Positions 13,106 to 24,900 of a stretch of 64,000 nt of DNA are shown here, piece by piece. Origin of the DNA: Alisma plantago-aquatica. Taxonomy: Eukaryota > Streptophyta > Magnoliopsida > Alismatales > Alismataceae. The position numbers were made by a program, and so were the translations under genes. The first letter of the stretch is position 1. Each line of letters opens with the position of its first letter. Under the pieces are notes generated by a model. It was given only the letters and a program-made list of their open reading frames with translations. It ran no database searches and was not told where the DNA came from. The stretch spans positions 111,897,267-111,961,266 of the forward strand of contig OY856411.1 of NCBI GenBank assembly GCA_963693085.1. Reading direction: 5' to 3'.

Positions 13106-14817
13106 TGTTGGTTTAGGTCCTTATAAATTTTGAAATATGTCCAAGTGTGTCTCGATCTCATGGGTTGCATCAAGTCAAATCTCAATTGATTAGTGTGTGC
13201 ACCTCTGGAAGGAGAAAATGAACCTCATACAAGAGAGACAACCCAAATTTAACTCATCCAAAATAGAATCTAACTCGATGATATATCAAAGCACGCAAGT
13301 ACCATGCATGTGATCAAGACAAAGATCAAAAGATAGGAAGAAATCCACCACTACACATCCATCTACAAAATCAAGTACCTCCCGTTAGGGTTTAGGTTCT
13401 AAGTAAATCAAGCACGATGACCACCACCATCAAGATCTATACCATGATATCATCTACTAGCATATCAAGTGCACATTTTAGAGGGAGAACAACAACACGC
13501 ATTCAAAGAAAAGTGCTAGAATAGAGAGGATAGAGAGTTATAAAACCCTCCTTAAAGAAGTCACTCCAAGTATCACAAGCTCCAAGCACACAATCACCAA
13601 GGATGATGAAGCTCCACCAAAAGCTCTACTTTCGACCACAAGATCATCTCAAGAAGGAGAAGACACCAAGGTCAAAAGTTGCTCAATAAAAGAGGGTAAA
13701 AGAACCCTAGGCCGAACTAAGGAAAGAAGGGGGAAAAGAGAGAAGAAACTCCCTCTCACTTGGGTACCGCCTTGTCAAAACATGGCCTATGATCCTTGTG
13801 ATGAGAAGATTACTCTCAAGAATGACCACCAAGGATAGTCCATAGTCTAAGGCTGAGAAAAGAGAAGAAAATGGGGTCGAAAATCCAAGAAAATGGCACA
13901 AAAGAAAGGCATACACATACCAAGGAAGAAAATGACCAATAATCAGCACATGCAGGGGATCAGATAACCAAGGCTCCAAGGATCATATCTTATTTCCCCA
14001 CAAGGATCCAAGGATAAGAAAAAGAGAGTGAGGAAGAAAGAGGGCCGAAAGGTTCACTTGCATAAAGAGAAAATGGGTTATATACCAAAGGAGGAGGGAG
14101 GTAGGGTGAGGGGTGATGTGTCAACACATGAAAGCACCAAAGGAACACATGTCCACCCAAGAAACTAACATACAACCACTTAAACTATGCATGCAAGATA
14201 TGGTGATACAACCTATGTTGGGTCTTGACCACTTGGGTCCCTCAACACATGGTTTCGGTCGAGACACTCCAAAAAAGGTCGAAACAAAAGCCAAGCACCT
14301 CCCTAGTTGAGACAAAAGGTCACCAAGCACACTAGGTCGAGATGCTCCAAAAAAGGACAAACTGTCTTGACCCAAACCACCATGGTCAAGATAAGACATA
14401 CACAAGGAACGTGTCTTGGTTGAGACACACCCAAAGCACCCACATAGGTCGAGACAAGGGTCGAGACAAACCAACAAGGCACACATGGTCGAAACACTCA
14501 AAACCCTAGAAACCCTAATCACCTCTAAGGATGTCACCACTCATCCAAGGCTCAAACAAGGCGCCCCAAGGCATCACATTCTCTCTCCTAAAGCCAAGAG
14601 AGAGAAAGATCACTTTATAGGTGGAAAATTGTAAGATAACCCTCTCAAATGGGTAAACTGCAATTTGGCCCAAAACAAGCACACAAAGCACAAACATCAT
14701 CCAAACAAGATCAAACGGGACACTTAAGCTCTCTCCAAGCTCTAAGAGCATCTAAAAGGATTAAAGTAAGGTTCTAAGTACTTAATAAAGCCAAAAAAAT
14801 ATGGTTAGCCCAAAACA
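13106..14817 (-). mobile_element. Block D: probable solo LTR
   Basis: Read on the minus strand, the block starts TGTTTTGGGCTAACC, ends CCTAAACCAACA, and has a TATA-like TATATAACCC at 14075-14084. Upstream of that TATA lie GTCTCGACC/GGTCGAGAC motifs (14257, 14335, 14447, 14459 and degenerate copies) plus the dyad GTGTCTTGGTTGAGACAC at 14411-14428. The flanks share AGGT (13101-13104 and 14819-14822), but one base off the TG/CA ends, so the duplication is not convincing. No PBS, purine tract or coding frame is present. The left neighbour is the host-like locus and the right neighbour is the interior of C1, so D could instead be a mismatched 3' LTR of C1. Confidence 0.45.
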
Positions 14818-16695
14818 CAGGTCAAGGGTCTTAGAAACAACTCGACCGACGATAGCTGTTGGCAGCACCCACTGACATTAGTCAATCCAGTTTCTAACAT
14901 GACAAACTTGACAAAAACAACCACTTTCAAAGAGCATGCATATTTCACAATAACATTTCTAGAGGCATTAGAAGAATATAAAACATATCCAAACATGTGT
15001 AAGCCAGTTAATAATGCACTATGAAAGCATCATGAACATCTTTTGAGCAAGAAGGTGATGAGAATCACAATATACCAAATTTGACTCAAAAATGATATGT
15101 ATAATGCACACTAACTTGACAGAAACAGGTTAAGATTGGATATGAGCAAGAAAACCTTTACCTCTATTCTTACCATTCCTTTTCTACTTGTTACCACCCC
15201 ATACTCATCTCACCTTTCTTCTTTTGTGTGGATTGAGAAACAAATTCGCAAATCAATAGCTCATGTCAATCCAATTGAAAGTGACCTACAACAATTAAGA
15301 TGAAATGGTCCCTAGACATATTTTTGGTTCCGGAGGGGTTAGATTAGCAGTCCAAGTCCTATTACTCTTGGGTTATTTCCTAAAGGGACAATAAGTAAAA
15401 TAATGACTAATTTCATTACAATGATTCCATGATCTCCTAGACTTTGAACTAGAGGATTCTTCATTGAAGATTGAAGGTCCTTTATCTTTGTTGTTCCTTT
15501 GGCTACTATCAAGTCCAAAACGATCTCTACCCATTCGTTCAGCAGTATGATCTAGGATTTGATTAAGATTCTTTTTATCATCTAATAATCTTTGCATATA
15601 ATATATTAAACTATGATCATCATGTAAAAGAGAAGCAATAGTAGAATACAATTTATTGATATCATATTTGGCATGCAAAAGATCAATTTCTAAGAAAAGA
15701 ACATTAGCCATATAAGAATTTTTATCAATATAAAGAGAAGTAAAGTTATTCTTTCGGCTAGCAAGAAAGGAAGCATTTTATTTTTCAATTAAAGCGGTCT
15801 TAGAAAGATAAACACCATTTTTAGATTCTAATCCTTGCAAAACAAAATCTTTGTTCCCATTTTTAGTTTTAAGAACATAAATTCAAGCATGAGAGAATTC
15901 ACAACATTATTATGCTCTTCATTATCACTATGCATAAGAGGTTGAGATTTTATAAATCTAATCTTATCAAGCAAACTAGCATTTTCAAGTTTAAGAAAGT
16001 CTACTTGACTAAGATAAGCATTGTTATCATCTAGCAGGAAAATATTGCCATGTTCGAGATCATCTTTTTATACATGCAAATTATTAACAATTCTAGCAAG
16101 CTTGTTCTTCTTATGCTTAGTATACTTAAGATAGGTACGAGTATCATGAATAATAGCAATTAAAGAATCTTTTGAGTCTTTACTTGCTGAGGCCATATGA
16201 GAAAAATGACATTCTCCTTCATAACTAGAGCTTGAGCTAGATCCTCCATTTGATTTTTCACTTGAGCTTGAGTTGGAAGAGTCACTAGATCTTGAGTTGG
16301 AGGAGTCACTTGAGATTTTGTGCCATTTCTCCTTCTTCTTGTGATTCTCTTCTCTTCTCTTGTGATGATTGGTTTTTTTTCCTTGTGGGCAATCTTTCTT
16401 GAAGTGACTCTTCTTTCCACATTTGAAGCACCAGGTGAAGGAGGATGACTTGCCTTTTTAGAGTCTACCCTTGGAGTATAAGGCATCTTCTTCGACTTGA
16501 GAGGATGGAGAGGCTTGACCAACAATAATTTCAATGTGTGTTTTGATTTCAACCTTCTTCAATCTCTTGAGCACTTTCTCTTCTTATCTTTCTTCTTCAA
16601 CTTGCTTGTCCAAGTTTGACTTGATGGACTTGTAGATTTCCTTTGAGATCTTCAATAGGGATATCATCAAGAGACTTTGTTTCTTCAATGGAGGT
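14818..16695 (-). pseudogene. gag: Element C1: 3' half of SIRE-like copia gag (decayed)
   Basis: This is the minus-strand continuation of the gag fragment at 48011-48585, separated from it by element B. It contains a zinc knuckle CFKCGKKSHFKKDC near 16420 (CX2CX4HX4C intact), a Ser/Glu-rich linker, and Asn/Leu-rich coiled-coil-like segments. At about 15373-15500 is a degraded second knuckle with HCNEISHYFTYC. The same order (knuckle, coiled coil, second knuckle) occurs in C2 and is typical of SIRE/Maximus copia gag. Many stops and shifts break it; the longest open pieces are 16160-16552 and 15373-15711. Below 15300 the text is homologous to the non-coding 3' interior of C2. Pol is absent. Confidence 0.75.
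16691..16695. repeat. Target-site duplication of element B (left)
   Basis: GAGGT here is repeated exactly at 48006-48010, and C1 gag sequence continues across the pair. This proves that the 31.3 kb between them was inserted into C1. Confidence 0.93.
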
Positions 16696-18104
16696 TGATG
16701 TATGCGCAAATTGTCGTTATTTTGATATCTAATTTGGTTATTTTCTTTGTCATTTGTGCTTAATTGAATATCTTTTTAATACTTTTTTCACCAAATTAGT
16801 AAAATTCACTTGTGCATCATTTCTTATATTTTTACATGTATTTTACATGCATTTTACATGTTTTAATTATTATAACAATTATTTGATTTATTCATTGATT
16901 ATTTTATTGCAGATAATTATTATTTACTGGAGCAAAGTCGATACCATCGACTTGCAACTCGATGGTACCGACATGGCATCAGAGTACATATATTTTTTAC
17001 TCTAGATTGAAAAGGAAAAGGACATTTGCTGTGAAGAAGTTGATACCATCGACTTCCAACTCGATACCATCGACTCAGACGCTGCGAACCAAATTTTAAT
17101 GTGTTAAATCTAACACATATTGTATTAAAAACTACATTTTAGGTTTCCACTTGACCTAAACATGTACGACGGCTATAAAAGGAACCATTAGAACTAAAAT
17201 TAGGAGATCTATCACGGGGGGATGATACGGCAGCCGAACGGAGAGAGAAAAGTAGAGGAACCCTACACGGAAGACATCAGAGGCGTTTTGGTGGCGGAAA
17301 CGACGGCAAATTCTCTCCATCTTCTCCTGATCCACTCTTTAACCCTTTCTCCAACATATTGTATCTCAAAATTCATGTTTTACATCTTTTCGACATACTT
17401 TGATACAATGTCGTCTATTTTTGGCTAAAAACCGTAATTCCTTAGGACCCGGGAGTAGCCCGGGTATGCATTGTGTCTGATTCTTATGAGTTAATATATA
17501 TTTTCCTCTTAATTTTTGAATATGAATCTATGGAAATCGCATGTCCTTATTGTGCTTGATCACCACAATTAGCGTATTAGATCCTTAATTACTGCTGAAA
17601 AGGGGATTAAGGGTTAGAAATACATAGGTTCACCCATTTATCCGCGTCCCTTGGGAAAGGTGAGGCATAAATGGGAGTAGATTACCCAGAGTTAAACCAA
17701 AAGCACCTAACTAATGAATCAATTACTATGAGAATGGAATTGGCTTTAGATTAGGTAGGGGAATTACAATGTGGAAGCAGGTAGTTTCTAGCTACATGCT
17801 CTTTATTTAAGATTAGGAGGGAGTTATATTAATAATTACGGATTAGATTTAGTGTTTCCCGTGGTGAAACCAAAAATCCTAAGGAATTCATCCCTTCTTG
17901 ATCACAACAACCCTAGTTAGATTTACTTTTTGTTCTTAGTTAATTAAACAACCGATCAACTCTTGTTTTCGGCTTAGTGGATCAATCCTAATTAGTAATA
18001 GTCTTTAACCTCACAACTCCCAGTGTTTGATAACTCGGGATTTATAATCCCATATTAATTCAACACGTACACTTGCGTATTACACGCACGTTATATGCGT
18101 GTCA
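16696..18104 (+). repeat. Element B 5' LTR
   Basis: A TATA box (TATAAAA, 17174-17180) divides U3 from R/U5. Between 90 and 240 bp upstream lie a 14-bp inverted repeat (GTCGATACCATCGA at 16937-16950, TCGATGGTACCGAC at 16959-16972, one mismatch) and two direct copies of GATACCATCGAC (from 17043 and 17064). The same motifs occur in the 3' LTR near 21557 and 21660. The uninterrupted text GGCAAATTCTCTCC near 17305 shows what the A target site looked like before insertion. Confidence 0.92.
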
Positions 18105-18110
18105 AGTTTT

Positions 18111-18128
18111 TGGCACCGTTGCCGGGGA
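18111..18128 (+). promoter_or_regulatory. Element B primer-binding site (tRNA-Asp)
   Basis: TGGCACCGTTGCCGGGGA differs by one base from the complement of the plant tRNA-Asp 3' end, the primer used by Athila and Tat lineages. It lies six bases after the LTR. Confidence 0.9.
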
Positions 18129-18326
18129 GTTGGCATGGTTAACACTATAAAAAGTTAGGATCGGCCACTCTAGGCCATTGTATTTATTTTCCTTTTTTTA
18201 TAATTTTTTTATTCTTCCTATTTTTCATTACATAAAATTGTACTGTTAGTTTAGGCATTGTACATATTCATCTAAATATTTCTTTGTAGTTAGTCTTCTT
18301 TCATAAAAAAAAGTAAAAAAAAGTAC

Positions 18327-19325
18327 ATGGCCCCTATTTGTTCTGAGTGTGGAAATGCACATGTAGGTTATAGATGTCTGAGTCTACCTTCTTTATATCT
18401 TGAGAAAATCTCAAAGGATTTTCATCGTGAGCATATTAGGATTATGGTTCAATATGTTTTAAATCACAAAGGTTCTATTTCTAATGGAGGTTGGGGTAGA
18501 GTAGAGAAAATGGAAGAAGTTGAGGTTGAGGATAAGGAATTAGAGAGTAAGGAGAACATACTAGAAGAAGTTTTACAATCACCTCTGTCATGTCCTTCCA
18601 TTGAGACCACACCCACACCCTCGAATCCTAGGATTGATTTTGAATATGATTGGGGATCTGATGAGGAAAATGAGAAGAATGATGCAAATAATGTTGATGA
18701 CAATTTTGATACATGTGTTTGGGATATGAGTGAAGGAGAGGAGGATCCAGAAGGTGCTTTATTTGATAGTGATCCTAGAGAGGAGGAAGAGAGTGAGGAA
18801 GAGGATATTGAGAGTGAAAAGGTGGAGGAATTTCCCATTAATCATCACATAATTCCTTCACCACAAGACCCATCTCTCCATTTCCTTATTGAGGATCCTA
18901 TATGGGATATATATCCAGATGATAATTTTGAAAGCTTTTGTGATGATATTAATGAATGTGGGGGTATTTAATTATTAGAAGAGGAGGAGGCATAGAAATT
19001 TACCTTTGATATAACCCGTCCATTATGTGTAGATAGGAGTGATCCATTGGGGATGGTCATAGAAATTAAGGATCAATCATCATTATACCTTTCACCTCAT
19101 GGCTATCTATTTCTACATGTGCTCCCACATCAAGACTTGATTGTGAGTCGTGTTCCTGTTCATATTCATTGCAATGATAATTTACTGTTGAAATGGAACG
19201 TCAACCATACATGTTGGTCTTCTGACTATTATTTATTTTTTCTCATTGTTGCAAGGAACCAAAAGTTTAGAAGGAAGAAGTGGAGAGAGCTTTACCCTCC
19301 TTCACGACCACCTGATTATTGTTGA
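18327..19325 (+). pseudogene. Element B orphan ORF: N-terminal zinc knuckle, acidic middle, unknown C-terminal region
   Basis: One frame of 333 codons starts 199 bp after the PBS and is broken only by TAA at 18969 and TAG at 18993. Residues 5-17 (C5, C8, H12, C17; CX2CX3HX4C) form a knuckle-like motif. Residues 58-190 are extremely acidic (EVEVEDKELESKE, SEGEEDPEGALFDSDPREEE). The part after the stops has ordinary composition with HGYLFLHVLPHQ, CNDNLLLKWNVNHTCW and a basic FRRKKWRELYPPSRPP end. I do not recognise the family. It has no capsid, protease or polymerase features. The length and single frame imply past coding selection, perhaps as a nucleic-acid-binding accessory protein of a non-autonomous element. 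A minus-strand frame at 18464-18838 is a shadow of the acidic codons. Confidence 0.7.
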
Positions 19326-21280
19326 TTGACATGTGTCCATCCTAGGATGTTAAACAAGGAAGCTTGTGGGAGGCAACCCACCAATTAGGTTTATTTTGTT
19401 AAACTTTCAATTCTAGTTTTACATTCCTATTTGTAGATTGTGATATCTAGTTTTGATGCAAGTAAAAAAAGGTGCCTTGATATGTGCATTCAGTGTGCAG
19501 GGACGCATTGAGTCGGTACCACTGACTTCACTATCGGTAGTACTGAGTTCTCATCAGTGACATCTCACAAGTTGAGCAAGCATCGACACTTCACCAAGCT
19601 CGAGTGCTTATTGGAGGGCATGTCTTCATGTGGATCCCACCCACCCGTCTTTTTCCCAGATATGAGCTCACATATCGGTACAATCATTCCATTTGTCTTC
19701 CTTTACTTTTGACATTGTTGACAATGCCATATTAAAGCTTAGGGGGCGGAATGGAACGGTGCTTCTATCTTTACCTCTTGCATATTTTCTTTATACCATA
19801 CATCTACATGTTTTTGTTTCAGAAAAATTAGATTTTTCATTTTGTTTTTATAGTCCACTTCTATCTAGTGTACTTGTGGACAAAAATATAAAATTTTGGT
19901 TAGGATTAGCCATTTGTTGATGATGTGGTATCAATTCTAAAAATTCTAAATAAAAATTTGAATGTGCTTTTATGTTTTGCTCTTTAAGCTAAATTTTCTA
20001 TGTTTAAGAGTACATAACTGGAGGAATTGTTTGGATTAGTCAGCTTGAAGACATACTGATTGAATGAAAAACCTAACTTAACCCTATGGCTTGTGTTATG
20101 ACGATGATGTTTGAGTCCAAACCAACCAAATAGTAATGTTATCTTTAATGTGAATTTTGGAAATAAACTCTAAGGTTACCCTATTACACAAGTTGATAGA
20201 AGTGGGACATATCATGGTTGGGAAAGACATTGTCTCTTAGTCATGTGATCTCATCCACCTTCCATTCATCTTCATTCACCACCATAGGATGATCAAGTTT
20301 AATCCAAGTTATTTTCCTCTTGTATGCAATACATGGCATGATAGGAAGCATATAGTTAGTTCATTTTATTATGTATTAGAAAAAGAAAAAAAATCATATA
20401 ATCTCTTTTGAGCATTTTTATTTTGCATAACAAAATTTCATATAGTTTCATTTGCATTGCATATTTCATAATATGTTACATATTTATTATCTTCTACGGT
20501 CTTCTCTCATGAAAGAGCATAAAAAAAGTTGTATCTCCTTACTCCTTCTCCAAATAATAAAAAAAGCCAAAGTATGAACTATTCATCTTGCTAAAAATAG
20601 GGCAAGAAAAAAATAGAGTTATGGAAAAAGAAGAAGAAAAAATAGGAGAAAAGGAGGAAAAGGATTTTAAGTTCAATGCCATATTCTCTCTAAGCAACAA
20701 ATGAGGGGATTGTGATTCTTTTTATAAACACCTTTCCACTTATACTCATCATTAGGATGAGACATCCATTGCATGCATCATTCCACCAAAATAAAAAAAT
20801 AGTCATTAGAAGTCATACATTCACATTTTATCCATCATACAGGTGCATCATATCTTTACTTTTTGCATAAATAATTTGGATGATTCTTGTGAATCCTATT
20901 TTCATAGCCACCCATCTTTTCCACCCATTGCTCTGCATGGTAGGCCACCATCATAATTACTCCCCTCATCCATGTTTATTTGGAGATCTGCTTCCAAGTA
21001 GTTTATTTAGGTAGATCATAGCAATGTAGATAGGGAGATCACATGGTGCATCAAGCATGTGTCCTACTGGACATGATATTAATTATTTCATATTGATAGT
21101 GTTTTTTATTAATCTTATTGTGGATTTCTATTATGAACATTATTGATCACTTTAGAGTAGTTACTTGTTCAATGGTTGGCAAGGATTGGTTTGGGACCGA
21201 CTGGTGGAGGGCAGTTAGAAAAACTAATTCATAGGTATTTGTCTTCTTGCTGACTTTTTAAAACAAATCTAAGAGTAGTG
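19326..21280 (+). other. Element B non-coding 3' interior
   Basis: No credible reading frame occurs in nearly 2 kb. The start carries GTGGGAGGCAACCCA (about 19366-19380), text often seen after the ORF in plant Athila/Tat-type elements. At 19510-19550 two related motifs, CGGTACCACTGAC and CGGTAGTACTGAG, form another CG-containing repeat pair. The rest is AT-rich and featureless. Confidence 0.65.
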
Positions 21281-21316
21281 TTGCTCGAGGACGAGCAATA
21301 TTCAAGCTTAGGGGTG
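21281..21316 (+). promoter_or_regulatory. Element B hairpin and polypurine tract
   Basis: A perfect 7-bp inverted repeat (TTGCTCG - AGGA - CGAGCAA, 21281-21298) is followed 13 bp later by the purine-rich AGGGGTG just before the 3' LTR. A stem-loop in this position recurs in Athila/Tat-type plant elements, from memory. It may act in plus-strand priming or 3' processing, which is inference. Confidence 0.7.
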
Positions 21317-21935
21317 TGATGTATGCACAAATTGTCGTTATTTTGATATCTAATTTGGTTATTTTCTTTGTGATTTGTGCTTAATTGAATATCTTTTTAA
21401 TACATATTTTACCAAATTAGTAAAAATCACTTGTTCATCATTTATTATATTTTTACATGTATTTTACATGCATTTTACATGTTTTAATTATTATAATAAT
21501 TATTTAATTTTATTCATTGATTATTTTATTGTAGATAATTATTATTTACTGGAGCAAAGTCGATACCATCGACTTGCAACTCGATGGTACTGATATGGCA
21601 TCAGAGTACAAATATTTTTTGCTCCAGATTGAAAAGGAAAAGGATGTTTGTTGTGAAGAAGTCGATACCATCAACTTCCAACTCGATACCATCGACTCAG
21701 ACGCTGCAGACCAAATTTTAATGTGTTAAATCTAACACATATTGTATTAAAAATTATATTTTAGGTTTCCTCTTGACCTAAACATCTACGACGACTATAA
21801 AAGATACCATTAGAACTGCAATTGGGAGATCTATCACGGGGGGATGATACGGCAGCCGAACGGAGAGAGAAAAGTAGAGGAACCCTATGTGGAAGACCTC
21901 GGAAGCATTTTGGCGGCGGAAACGATGGCAAATTA
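21317..21935 (+). repeat. Element B 3' LTR, left portion
   Basis: These 619 bp match the start of the 5' LTR (16696 onward), including the TATA region and dyads. The LTR then stops abruptly at the edge of array A within GGCAAATT. It resumes at 47216 and reaches exactly the length of the 5' LTR when rejoined. Confidence 0.93.
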
Positions 21936-24900
21936 TGTGGGCTCTGATCTCCAAACCATAACATAAACACGATTAAAACTTAGCGGAAGCGAATCGGTAA
22001 TCAGCGGAAGACAAAAATCATGGGAAATTAAAACTTTTTGAGATAAGAACTTGGATCCATAAAAGCTTCTTTCATAAAGAGAGGTAACTGTTTACATCTC
22101 AGGATAATTACTCATTGAGTAATTATATACATCAAGATACAAAATCTCAAGATCACATAACACAAGACTCCAAGACCTGAGAGTACAGAGGACACATAGG
22201 ACTGACTCTAACTACACCACATGGCAGGACAAATCTCCACCTGAGATTACTGCTGCCCCTGATGCTGCTGCTGCTGAGACTGGTCAGCTGTAGGCTGGTT
22301 CCTTCGTCTCCGACGTCCACCTAAAAAGTTGAAGCCTACGGGGTGAGACAATTATACATAATTGTCCCAGCGAGAGTTATAACTCTTCGCCAGAAGCTTT
22401 ATTATAACATCAAAGATTATTTTAAACAGTAAAGCCTTCAAAGCATTCTATAACAGTTGCAGGTATAACAAGATCTCTACAATTTGGGAGATATGGAGAA
22501 TATCAACATTATTGCAATGTAACATCAATCAACTAGCTTGGAGTCATCTCTAACAAGTTATACTACATGGTTGATTATGTTTTACAAACAACATTATGCC
22601 CTGTGGAGATGAGGCTTACCACTCATACTCCAACTGATCGCTGAGAAGCCGCATCAGTATCATACATAGGTCATTAAGAGAGTCGGATTCTCATGACCTT
22701 CACCTTCCTCAGTCAGTAAGAGGATCACTTATAGGACATCTCGTGTCTCTACTACTATAGCTCACCAGGGTAAACTGGTCCTTCGCTATTCTAGAGTCAC
22801 AGTGGCGTTCTGTACTCTCTTCGTCATCAGGAGGTTTCATATTTACCTACCACTGATACGGATATCTGTGCTTTCTTCGTCATCAGGAGGTTTCATGTTT
22901 ACCTACCACTGATACGGTATGGAACTATAGTGAAGGATTGATGGATTCCACATCTACATCACTTTCCTACACTAGGATGTAAGGTTCTACACATCCATGT
23001 ACCCCACATACTCAAAAGTATGTGCTCCAGGAGTTCCCTGAGGAAAACCTGTTTCACCATCATTTAATTTCTGACAATGATGGATCTATGATCAGGGCTC
23101 TACATTATACTTGATTAGTTAGGTACATTCAGTATTCTTTAACATCATACATTGTTCTGCAAACAATAACAATAGCATAGCAGCTATAAAAGAAGAATAC
23201 TAAATGTAACAGGCCTAACTCATATCAATCATCATTTCTCATTATCCTCATCACAAGTCATCTCTAAGGCATGACTTTGATGGTATTCATGGCTCTCATA
23301 GCCCATTATCAGCATAGGATGCCACTGGCAAGGCATCAGATTACTTTACTTATTCATAAGGCTAACAACATGCCTTTAATGAATATAACATCAACATCCA
23401 TACATGGATATGATTACCTTCATATCAGAACCTACATGGTTAATACATCTGATAAAGGTAATGCAACAATAAGGAATGTACTTCCCACTCTTGTCATAAG
23501 ATTTAAATCTTTAATTTAAATCAAAAAGAGTTTATTGCTCAAAAGCATGCCATTACCCTTGAATTAGGGTTTACTATTCACATTACATGTCATCACCCTT
23601 GAATTAGGGTTTACTATTCACATCAAGGTGAATTAAACTCATAACATCATCATGTATGAGTAACATCTTCATTGATGCTCTTAGATTAGTTAAAGGTTCA
23701 TCATTTATTATAATTAGGGTTTCTATGACCTCACACAGGTGGATCATACCCTAATTATACTCACTCATGTGCATTGGAGATGCTTTAGTCGAGTTTCCAC
23801 TTAAAAAGGGTACTTTCTCTCTCTATAAGTACTTTCTCTCTCTAGAAGTACTTTCTCTCTCATCATAATGTTAGGTGATGTCAACATCACTCTAAAACAG
23901 GTTGGATTGAGTCATCATAGGCTAACATAGCCAAAAGCATCACCATTATGTGATTAGAGTTACTTTCTCTCTCTAGGATACTTTCTCTCTCTAGAGTACT
24001 CTCTCTTTCATCATACTAATGGTTGATGATAACATTATACTAGATCAAGTTAGATAGAGTCATTATGACTAAAAGCATCATTCTCATGTAATTAGGGTTT
24101 GAATTGAGCAAGGTATAACTTAATTGACCCTTCAGGGGTATTTTGGTAATTCACCCCATTGATCATCATCATGGTCAAAAACCTTAGTCAAATAACCCCT
24201 TACTATCCTAGATTATCATTAGGGTTTGATTTGGGCAACATTGAACCATTTACATCATCAAATGATTGAATGAGGTCAACCTTGAATCACATTGATTGCT
24301 TTCAATCATTAATCATCAATTGGGTTGAGATTGGTTGAAAGTGTTGACCGTTTGCCCACTTTGACTTTCCAAGACCGCGAGCCTCTTTCTAGCTCCAAGA
24401 CCGCGAGCCCCCTTAGGCTTCAAGACCACGAGCCTCTTCAAGGGTTCAAGACCGCGAAGCCTCCCATTGGTTCAAATTAATGTCGAGACCGCGAAGACCA
24501 ATTTGAGTTGAGTCCGTGAGGATCATGAAGACCGTTTGCCCTTCTTTGACCTCAGAACCGCGAGGCCCTTCGCGGTCTTGAGACCGTGAGCCTCCTCTCG
24601 GTCTTGAGACCGTGAGCCCCCTCACGATCTTGAGACCGCGAGCCCTCTCACGGTCTTGAGACCGCGAGGCTCTCATGGTCTCAGCCGCTTGGTCCTTCAA
24701 CAAGGCTCAAAGATGCAACCGATAATGTCAACCCATATTGAAGCCCTCAAATGGTCAAAGCTATGTTGACCACTTATGGATTTAGTCAATTAAGATTATT
24801 ATTTATCACTTGGTCATTCAATTGACCCATAATGGTTAACCAATTATGGTTGAAATCGATTCAATTAGGGTCTATCAATGTTCACCCATCAACACTCAAC

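Noticed and set aside
13101..13110. A splice donor (AG followed by GTATGT) at the end of the host-like locus
   Set aside because: It coincides with the boundary of block D, and no acceptor or following exon could be identified.
14257..14500. Auxin-response elements controlling block D
   Set aside because: GAGACA hexamers occur, but without the spacing of known paired sites, and the shared feature across elements is the TCGA core instead.
18464..18838. Serine-rich 124-codon frame on the minus strand
   Set aside because: It is the antisense shadow of the Glu/Asp-rich codons of the element B ORF.
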